DNA of 41,997 nt, taken from the NCBI GenBank assembly GCA_019695035.1, contig JAIBAU010000022.1:1-41997 (forward strand), written 5' to 3'. Below are positions 36,204 to 41,997 of this stretch, piece by piece; the first letter of the stretch is position 1, and each line of letters opens with the position of its first letter. Origin of the DNA: Caulobacteraceae bacterium. Its GTDB lineage: Bacteria; Pseudomonadota; Alphaproteobacteria; Caulobacterales; Caulobacteraceae. Below the pieces are notes generated by a model that was not told where the DNA came from, made no database searches, and saw nothing but the letters and a program-made list of their open reading frames with translations. Both the position numbers and the translations under genes were made by a program.

Positions 36204-37700
36204 ATGACCGACACGAAACAGCTGGCCGCCGGCGCGCTTGAGCGCCTCGGCGTGAATTCCTCGGGCCAAGTCAGCGTCCGCTCCCCCATCGACGGCGCCG
36301 AAATCGGCAGGGTGGACTGGGCTTCGGCGGCGGCCGTCGGCGAGGCGGTCCGGCGATCGGCTGCCGCGTTCGACGCGTGGCGCGCGGTCCCGGCCCCCCG
36401 TCGCGGCGAGCTGGTGCGTTTGCTGGGCGAGGAACTGCGCAAGGCGAAGGACGACCTCGGGCTACTGGTCTCGATCGAGGCCGGCAAGATCCGCTCGGAG
36501 GGTCTGGGCGAAGTGCAGGAGATGATCGACATCTGCGACTTCGCCACCGGGCTGTCGCGACAGCTGTACGGGCTGACCCTGCCGAGCGAACGTCCCGGCC
36601 ACCACATGCTGGAGCGCTGGCAGCCTCTGGGTCCGGTCGGCGTGATCTCCGCCTTCAATTTTCCCGTTGCGGTCTGGTCGTGGAACGCCGCCCTGGCGCT
36701 GGTCTGCGGCGATCCGGTGATCTGGAAGCCTTCGGAGAAGACCCCGCTTGTGGCTCTTGCCACCCAGGCCGTCTTCGAGCGCGCGGCGGCGCGCTTCGGC
36801 GACGCGCCGGCGGATCTCAGCCAGGTGCTGTTGGGGCTGCGCGATGTCGGCGAGGCGCTCTGTGATCATCCGGGGGTGCCGCTGATCTCGGCCACCGGTT
36901 CCACTCGCATGGGTCGCGATGTCGGACCCCGGGTGGCGGCCCGCTTCGGCCGCTCGCTGCTCGAGCTGGGCGGCAACAACGCGATGATCGTGACGCCGTC
37001 GGCGGATCTCGACATGGCTGTGCGGGCGATCGCCTTTTCGGCTGTCGGCACCTGCGGTCAGCGGTGCACCAGCCTGCGGCGCCTGATCGTGCACGAGACC
37101 ATCGCCGACAGCCTGATTGAGCGCCTGCGGGCGGCCTACGCCACGCTTCCGATTGGCAATCCGCTGGATGACGGCACGCTGGTCGGACCGCTGATCGACG
37201 AAGCGGCCGCCGAGGGTTTCGACACGGCCGTCGCCCAAGCCCGCGCCGAAGGCGGCCAGGTGGTCCAGGGAGGCGAAAGGGTCGATTGCGGCGGCGGCGC
37301 CTATGTCACCCCGGCGATCATCCGGATGCCGGGTCAGACGGCGGTGGTCCGCCACGAGACCTTCGCGCCCATCCTCTATGTCCTGACGTATTCGGACTTC
37401 CCCGAAGCGATCGCCCTGCAGAACGCCGTGCCGCAGGGCCTGAGCTCCTGCATCTTCACGGGCGATGTTCGGGAGAGCGAACGCTTCCTGTCGGCGGTGG
37501 GCTCGGACTGCGGCATCGCCAACGTGAACATTGGCCCCTCGGGCGCCGAGATTGGCGGGGCGTTCGGAGGCGAAAAGGAGACCGGGGGCGGCCGCGAGAG
37601 CGGTTCTGACGCCTGGAAGGCCTATATGCGACGGCAGACGCAGACCGTGAACTGGTCCGCCGAGTTGCCTCTGGCCCAGGGCGTGCAGTTCACGGTTTAG
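36204..37700 (+). CDS. amaB: L-piperidine-6-carboxylate dehydrogenase-like ALDH7 enzyme
   Basis: The 498-residue enzyme belongs to aldehyde dehydrogenase family 7: PLGPVGVISAFNFPVAVWSW, the general base Glu255 in LELGGNNAMIV, and nucleophile Cys288 in GTCGQRCTSLRR. In this family AmaB oxidises piperidine-6-carboxylate (alpha-aminoadipate semialdehyde) to 2-aminoadipate in lysine catabolism. The C-terminal segment GGAFGGEKETGGGRESGS is also family-typical. The start is ATG 36204. No lysine aminotransferase is nearby, so the pathway assignment rests on family resemblance. Confidence 0.87.
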   Translation: MTDTKQLAAGALERLGVNSSGQVSVRSPIDGAEIGRVDWASAAAVGEAVRRSAAAFDAWRAVPAPRRGELVRLLGEELRKAKDDLGLLVSIEAGKIRSEGLGEVQEMIDICDFATGLSRQLYGLTLPSERPGHHMLERWQPLGPVGVISAFNFPVAVWSWNAALALVCGDPVIWKPSEKTPLVALATQAVFERAAARFGDAPADLSQVLLGLRDVGEALCDHPGVPLISATGSTRMGRDVGPRVAARFGRSLLELGGNNAMIVTPSADLDMAVRAIAFSAVGTCGQRCTSLRRLIVHETIADSLIERLRAAYATLPIGNPLDDGTLVGPLIDEAAAEGFDTAVAQARAEGGQVVQGGERVDCGGGAYVTPAIIRMPGQTAVVRHETFAPILYVLTYSDFPEAIALQNAVPQGLSSCIFTGDVRESERFLSAVGSDCGIANVNIGPSGAEIGGAFGGEKETGGGRESGSDAWKAYMRRQTQTVNWSAELPLAQGVQFTV

Positions 37701-37757
37701 TCCGGCGATTGCAGAAAAACGAGAATTTCCGGTTCCGGTTTTGATCGCGAAGGGTTG

Positions 37758-37794
37758 CGCCGCCGTCCGCCGGGAGGAACGGCGGACGGCGGCG
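37758..37794. repeat. 14-bp perfect hairpin between convergent genes
   Basis: CGCCGCCGTCCGCC (37758-37771) and GGCGGACGGCGGCG (37781-37794) are exact reverse complements with a 9-nt loop. It sits between the stop codons of the AmaB-like gene and the vWA gene, so it probably helps end transcription in both directions. No T-tract follows in either direction. Confidence 0.7.
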
Positions 37795-37801
37795 GCCCGC
37801 C

Positions 37802-39649
37802 CTAGCGCGACGCCGAGGCGAGCGCGCCCAACTCCGTCGAACGGCGGACCAGACTCCTGAACTCACTGCGCGGGTCGTCAGTCCGATCCGACGGCTGTCC
37901 AGCCATGGCCAGCACATCGTTCCAGCCCACCCCGGCGGGGATCCAGGGGTCGCCGCGAAGCTTCTGGCCCCAACTCGCCACCGCGATGGCCCAGCGGGTG
38001 GCCGATGGCGCCGCCTGCCAGGCGCGGAATGCGTCGGCCTCGGTGATGGGACGTTCAAGCAGGCGCGAACTGGCCTGACCCGGCAGTTTGTAGCGCACCC
38101 TCAGAAAGGCGAGTTCGCCGCCGACCCCGGGGGTGGCACGCGCCTCGCCCTGGTAGCGCAGGGGATCGACCGAGGAGGGCCCGCCGACCGGCGTGACTTC
38201 GTAGAGGGCGGTGACCGAGGCTCCCGATCCGACCTCACCGGCGTCGACACGATCGTTGTTGAAGTCCTCACGGTTCAGCAGCCGGGTCTCGTAGCCGATG
38301 AGACGGTACTCGCTGATCTGGGCTGGATTGAACTCGACCTGGATCTTCACGTCATCGGCGATCGGGAAAAGGCCATGTTCGAAGTCGTCGCGAAACACCT
38401 TTCGGCCTTCCTGGAGGCTGTCGATGTAGGCCGCCGTGCCGTTGCCGTTCTGGGCCAGGCGCTGCATCAGGGCGTCGTTGTAGTTGCCTCGGCCGTAGCC
38501 ATAGATCGACAGGTAGACGCCGGTCTCCCGCTTGCCGGCGATGAAATCCTCAAGCTTGGCGGGATCATTGATCCCGACGTTGAAGTCGCCGTCGGTCATC
38601 AGGATGACGCGGTTTGCGGCGCCGGGCTGGAAGTTCCGCTGGGCGAGCTGATAGGCGAGTTCGAGCCCCTGGCTTCCAGCGGTGGACCCGCCCGCCTGCA
38701 AGGCGTTGACGGCGCATCTCATCCGCAGTTTCTGGCCGCCCGAAGTCGGTTCCAGTACGGCCCCCGCCGCGCCTGCGTAGACCACCATGGACACGTGGTC
38801 TTCCGGTCGTAGCTGATCGATCAGCAGGTTCAGCGACTGCTGGGCCAGCTGCAGGCGGTCAGGCCCCTGCATCGAGCCGGATACGTCCACCAGGAAGACC
38901 AGATTGAGGGGCGGGCGCTGGGTCTGGGGGATGTCGTAGCCCTGCAGGCCGATGTGCACGATTCGCTTGCCGCTGCTCCAGGGCGACGGGGTTACCGACA
39001 CAAAAGGCCGGAACGGTTCAGCGCGACTCTGGGGGCGGGGATAGTCGTAGTCGAAGTAGTTGATCAGCTCCTCGACCCGGACGGCGTCGCGCGGGGGCAT
39101 GCGCCCCTCGTTGAGGAACCGGCGCACATTCGAGTAGCTGGCCGTGTCGACGTCGATGGAAAATGTCGAAACCGGCTGCTCGGCCACCCGCTTCACCGGG
39201 TTCACCGTGGCGTCCGGGTAGCGTTCCGTCTCCACTGGTCCCGGCTGGTACGGCGCTGCGGCGTGCTGGGTCGCCCCGGTCGTCGTTACCGGGGAGATCG
39301 CCTCAAAGTCCTGCCTGACCACCCTTTGTCCCGTCACGGTGACGCCTTCCACCGCGGTCACGTCCGGCATGGCCAGGGGTGGCGGCGGTGGAGGAGGGGG
39401 CGGAGGCGGAGGCGCCATGCCGACCACGGCGTTGGGGGCCGCGTAGCCCACCCGGCCGCCATGGAACCCCATCCCGTCCTCCGGGGAGGAGCGAAATCCC
39501 AGTTCAGCGCAGGCCGTGGCAGTGGGCTCGCCGTCGCCGGCGGCATAGTCCGGGCCGGCCGCGGCCGCCTGCGGAGCGGCCGCCGGCGCGGCCAGGGCCG
39601 CAATAAGGGCGCCGGCTGCGACCGCCCTCAAGAGTCTGGAACGCATCAT
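37802..39649 (-). CDS. Exported von Willebrand A domain protein, YfbK-like
   Basis: The 615-residue protein has a signal peptide (about 1-31) and a linker containing twelve consecutive prolines (80-91). A conserved N-terminal YfbK-type region (about 155-245, FSIDVDTASYSNVRRFL) precedes a vWA domain (about 248-420) with the metal-ion motif DVSGS (255-259), Thr in DGDFN-type context and Asp in MTDGD. A C-terminal DUF3520-like region follows. Such proteins are thought to act as metal-dependent adhesion or assembly modules. The start ATG 39649 has GGGAG 6 nt upstream. Residues about 100-125 resemble a TonB-receptor plug opening, treated as a finding. Confidence 0.87.
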   Translation of the reverse strand: MMRSRLLRAVAAGALIAALAAPAAAPQAAAAGPDYAAGDGEPTATACAELGFRSSPEDGMGFHGGRVGYAAPNAVVGMAPPPPPPPPPPPPLAMPDVTAVEGVTVTGQRVVRQDFEAISPVTTTGATQHAAAPYQPGPVETERYPDATVNPVKRVAEQPVSTFSIDVDTASYSNVRRFLNEGRMPPRDAVRVEELINYFDYDYPRPQSRAEPFRPFVSVTPSPWSSGKRIVHIGLQGYDIPQTQRPPLNLVFLVDVSGSMQGPDRLQLAQQSLNLLIDQLRPEDHVSMVVYAGAAGAVLEPTSGGQKLRMRCAVNALQAGGSTAGSQGLELAYQLAQRNFQPGAANRVILMTDGDFNVGINDPAKLEDFIAGKRETGVYLSIYGYGRGNYNDALMQRLAQNGNGTAAYIDSLQEGRKVFRDDFEHGLFPIADDVKIQVEFNPAQISEYRLIGYETRLLNREDFNNDRVDAGEVGSGASVTALYEVTPVGGPSSVDPLRYQGEARATPGVGGELAFLRVRYKLPGQASSRLLERPITEADAFRAWQAAPSATRWAIAVASWGQKLRGDPWIPAGVGWNDVLAMAGQPSDRTDDPRSEFRSLVRRSTELGALASASR

Positions 39650-39750
39650 GACGATCTCCCTCAGGCCCCCCGCGCATGGAGAGACCCGCGTTCGGCCAAA
39701 TTAAGGGCCAAGCTTGTTCGATTGTGGCGGGGACGCGACCGCAGCAGGGC

Positions 39751-40083
39751 TCAGCGGGAGGCGCAGTCCTCATCGCCCAGCGTCAGGCTGATCTCGCAAG
39801 CCCGGATGACACGGACAGCGCTGGCGCCCCGAGAAGCCCGCGTGCGGACCCGGTTGGCCGTAACCTGACCATCTTCCCTCCAGCCCAGAGGCAGGACCTC
39901 GGGCGAGTCGTCGTCGCGGGAGGGCTCAACTGTGACCAGGAGGCCGGACTCATCGGCGCAATCATCGCAGGGCAGGGTCGGGGTCAGCTCAAGTTGGTCC
40001 GGTGGGCTGGCGTGGGTCTGCGCGAAGGCGGGGGCAGCGAGCAGGGCGATCGCCGCTGCAAGGGCGAAGCTGGAGTGGGACAT
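39751..40083 (-). CDS. Small secreted protein, unknown
   Basis: The 110-residue protein starts at ATG 40083 with GGAG 6 nt upstream. The signal peptide is clear (FALAAAIALLAAPAFAQ). The mature part is about 90 residues, with CDDC near the start, one cysteine in RACEIS and one in DEDCAS, so two disulfides are possible. I do not recognise a family. It lies about 100 bp upstream of the vWA gene on the same strand, so joint expression is possible but not shown. Confidence 0.65.
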   Translation of the reverse strand: MSHSSFALAAAIALLAAPAFAQTHASPPDQLELTPTLPCDDCADESGLLVTVEPSRDDDSPEVLPLGWREDGQVTANRVRTRASRGASAVRVIRACEISLTLGDEDCASR

Positions 40084-40141
40084 GACAATCTCCGTAGCGA
40101 GGCCCTGCCCCGATTGGATCGCCCCCGGCCCCGGGATGGGG

Positions 40142-40420
40142 TCAATTCGCCTCAACCGCCACGTCACGGCTGTCGGAATGACGGCGCATCCAGACCACCG
40201 CATAGCTGCACACCGGGCGCAGCTTCAGCCCATGGGCGCGGGCGTGGTCGACCACCGCCTGCATGAAGCGTCCGGCTGCGCCGGAGCCGCGCAGGGCCGG
40301 ATCAGCCTCGACGTGCAACAGAGCCAGGGTGTCTCCCTGCCGGGCGTAGTCGACCCAGACCTCGCCGTCGGCGAAGTCCATGCTCATGCGGTTCTCTTCG
40401 GGGGCGTCGCGGAAGCTCAT
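40142..40420 (-). CDS. GNAT-like small N-acetyltransferase-fold protein (PF14542 type)
   Basis: The 92-residue protein has the compact form of the NATD1/YjdJ group: NRMSMDFADGEVWVDYARQG, then LLHVEADPALRGSGAAGRFM, where the RGSGAA stretch is the acetyl-CoA loop, and ARAHGLKLRPVCSYAVVWM. The partial GNAT fold lacks the first strands of larger acetyltransferases. Substrates of this group are unknown. Start ATG 40420 has only a weak GGA upstream. It ends 58 bp before the small secreted gene, on the same strand. Confidence 0.82.
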   Translation of the reverse strand: MSFRDAPEENRMSMDFADGEVWVDYARQGDTLALLHVEADPALRGSGAAGRFMQAVVDHARAHGLKLRPVCSYAVVWMRRHSDSRDVAVEAN

Positions 40421-40513
40421 GGTGTGTTCAATCCTCTGCCGCTCCGGCCGTTCCACCCCTTTTCCGGCAGCGAAACACGGATAAGCTCGTCGCATAGATA
40501 GGGAGCCTCCCCC

Positions 40514-41128
40514 ATGCGCGCCGCCGCCTCCGCCATCCTGCTGTCCGCCCTGGTCCTGGCCGCCTGCAAGCCAGCCGGAAAATCGGACGCCCCGGCAAAA
40601 TCGGGTGACGCCGCTCCCGCAGCGCCGGCGTCCGCCCCCGCCGCTCCGGGGCCGGTCAACGCCAACCAGCTGCCGCACCGCCGCCCCGGCCTTTGGGAGA
40701 TCAGCATGAGCGAGGCCGGCCAGAGCCAGCCTCCTCACGTGACCCAGATGTGCCTCGATGCAGCGTCCGAGGCGAAGGCCTCGATCTGGGGCAACGAAAT
40801 GAGCCGCGACATGTGCCAGAAGTACGAGATCACCCGACAGCTGGACGGCAGCTACCGCTTTTCCTCGATCTGCAACCTCGGCAGCGGCGGCGTCACGCGC
40901 AGCGAAGGAACGGCGACGGGAGACCTGACCAGCAACTACACGGTACGGGTCAAGTCCTCGACCAGCGGCGCCGAACTGGAGTTCATGAATCGCGACGCCG
41001 ACTTCACCGTCAACTCCCGGCGCCTCGGAGCCTGCGCAGCGGGTCAGAAGGGCGGTGACGTGATCATGAACGGGCGGGTGGTCGCCAACCTGAACAGCAT
41101 GCCTGGTCCGGCCGCCACCGGCCGCTGA
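40514..41128 (+). CDS. DUF3617 family lipoprotein
   Basis: The 204-residue protein has a lipoprotein signal ending in the lipobox LAAC (Cys18) and an Ala/Pro-rich spacer (about 19-50). A DUF3617-like beta domain follows (about 52-190), recognised by RRPGLWEISM, and by paired cysteines at MCLDAA and DMCQKY. The family is common in alphaproteobacteria with no known role. It is transcribed rightwards and its stop codon lies in a palindrome shared with the convergent gene. GGGAG 7-11 nt upstream of ATG 40514 supports the start. Confidence 0.82.
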   Translation: MRAAASAILLSALVLAACKPAGKSDAPAKSGDAAPAAPASAPAAPGPVNANQLPHRRPGLWEISMSEAGQSQPPHVTQMCLDAASEAKASIWGNEMSRDMCQKYEITRQLDGSYRFSSICNLGSGGVTRSEGTATGDLTSNYTVRVKSSTSGAELEFMNRDADFTVNSRRLGACAAGQKGGDVIMNGRVVANLNSMPGPAATGR

Positions 41129-41132
41129 GGCC

Positions 41133-41525
41133 TCAGACGGGGCGCCCGTTGATCAGCTTCACGAGCCCCATGACGCTCTTCACGCCGAACCAGATGGTCA
41201 GGATGAAAGCCAGGATCACGGCCACGATCAGGATCGGAATGCCGACCAGAAGCGGCGTCAGCACGACGCCCAGCGCCCCCAGGCCGACGATCCACCAGAA
41301 GACGGTCCAGAACATCTTGATTTGGCTGTCCAGATGCGTCCGCACCCAGGTCGAGGCCTCAGCTCGCGTCACATAGGCGACAATGACCCCGATGGGGCTC
41401 AGCAGGTGGGCCGAGAACACGCCCGCAATGTAGAGAGCGTAGACGATGAAGGCTGGTACCTTGCCGTGGTCCGCGGCGGCGTACTGCGCCTCATGCGGAA
41501 GCGGGCGGTTGGCGGTCTCGGTCAT
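41133..41525 (-). CDS. DUF4870-like membrane protein
   Basis: The 130-residue protein has a short polar N-terminus (about 1-22) and three hydrophobic segments (about 24-42, 67-85 and 90-112). Between the first and second lies TRAEASTWVRTHLDSQIKMF, typical of DUF4870/TIC20-like proteins where a polar pair (H and Q) precedes the second helix. The start ATG 41525 has GAGGGA 9-10 nt upstream. It is a paralog of the next gene, with a stop-to-start gap of 23 bp, so the two are probably co-transcribed. Function of this family is unknown. Confidence 0.78.
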   Translation of the reverse strand: MTETANRPLPHEAQYAAADHGKVPAFIVYALYIAGVFSAHLLSPIGVIVAYVTRAEASTWVRTHLDSQIKMFWTVFWWIVGLGALGVVLTPLLVGIPILIVAVILAFILTIWFGVKSVMGLVKLINGRPV

Positions 41526-41548
41526 GACGGTCCAGTCCCTCGTAAGGC

Positions 41549-41997
41549 TCAGACGATCCAAGTCTGCGGATTGTAGATGGGTTCCCCGCGGTTCAGTCGC
41601 ACCATCCCGAAGAAGCACCGTGTCACCAGCCACACGACCACAGCCACGATGAGCAGCGGAAACAGGGCGAAGGGCAGGAACAGCACCAGGGCGGCAAGTC
41701 CCAGTCCCGCCATGCAGATCCAGAACGTGCGGATCTGGTAGGTGTAGTGGCTGGCGAGCCATTGCGGCGCGTCACGACGGGCCTCATAGGCCAGCCAGAC
41801 CCCTGCAACCAGCGGCAGGCCCACGACGACCAGGGCGGCGAGATACATCAGGTAGACCGCGAAGGCGTTTTTCTTGACCTCGTTGGAGGCGCCTGCGCCG
41901 GGGAGGGCCGCGGCGGCGGGAGCCGCCCCCGGTGAGCCTGCGGCCGGTCCCCGCGCGAGCCGGCCCACCGGGGCCGGAGCCGCGACGGCGGCAGGCG
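41549..41997 (-). CDS. DUF4870-like membrane protein, start at or beyond window edge
   Basis: The frame stays open to the right edge. A GTG at 41968 could start it, but the Ala/Pro-rich coding continues upstream without a stop, so the true start may be outside. After the low-complexity part come three hydrophobic segments and SHYTYQIRTFW, matching the paralog's HLDSQIKMFW. The tail NRGEPIYNPQTWIV resembles the paralog's INGRPV end. It is upstream of the paralog in the same transcription direction. Role unknown. Confidence 0.7.
   Translation of the reverse strand, partial: PAAVAAPAPVGRLARGPAAGSPGAAPAAAALPGAGASNEVKKNAFAVYLMYLAALVVVGLPLVAGVWLAYEARRDAPQWLASHYTYQIRTFWICMAGLGLAALVLFLPFALFPLLIVAVVVWLVTRCFFGMVRLNRGEPIYNPQTWIV

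Overview
This is a GC-rich, gene-dense chromosomal stretch from an alphaproteobacterium. It is most likely a member of Caulobacteraceae (Caulobacter/Phenylobacterium type). The grounds are a PleC-type cell-cycle histidine kinase, a cytochrome c maturation cluster in the alphaproteobacterial cycHJKL order, a CtrA-box-like site and the many GTG/TTG starts. I see no insertion sequence, prophage, CRISPR array, rRNA or tRNA. The layout is ordinary core chromosome with lineage-specific genes between the conserved ones.

Left part (1-9650). A secreted protein cut by the window edge is followed by a three-gene NitT/TauT-type ABC importer on the minus strand. Next come about 640 bp without a gene but rich in inverted repeats, then an ABC-F ATPase (Uup-like) and a bifunctional class A penicillin-binding protein. 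The latter is tightly divergent from a YcgN-family cysteine-cluster protein. A bidirectional terminator separates YcgN from a DUF805 membrane protein, and a CbpA-like J-protein follows.

Signalling and respiration block (9720-21990). A secreted PepSY protein, a PhoP-like regulator and a PhoQ-like kinase form an operon. It is preceded by a perfect tandem 11-bp repeat with PhoP-box geometry. The kinase appears to start at a CTG codon behind an ideal Shine-Dalgarno sequence. A helical protein of unknown function and ccmI-ccmE-ccmF-ccmH follow. A DegP/HtrA protease, a strong terminator and a second OmpR-type two-component system come next.

Middle (22035-29745). GlnE (control of glutamine synthetase) is followed by a compact, partly overlapping five-gene set: a five-EF-hand periplasmic protein, an ECF sigma factor, a one-TM anti-sigma candidate, a one-TM periplasmic metal-sensor-like protein and a two-TM small protein. 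This resembles the CnrYXH metal-sensing logic with an added calcium-binding-type protein, and is the best candidate for an undescribed system here. PleC converges on it.

Right part (29846-41997). PepN aminopeptidase, a secreted unknown, an NAD-dependent semialdehyde dehydrogenase, two unknown proteins and an AmaB-like (ALDH7) dehydrogenase suggest amino-acid (lysine-type) catabolism. They are followed by a von Willebrand A/YfbK-type protein, a small secreted protein, a GNAT-like protein, a DUF3617 lipoprotein and two tandem paralogous membrane proteins, the last cut by the window edge. Function names rest on motifs read by eye; no database search was run.
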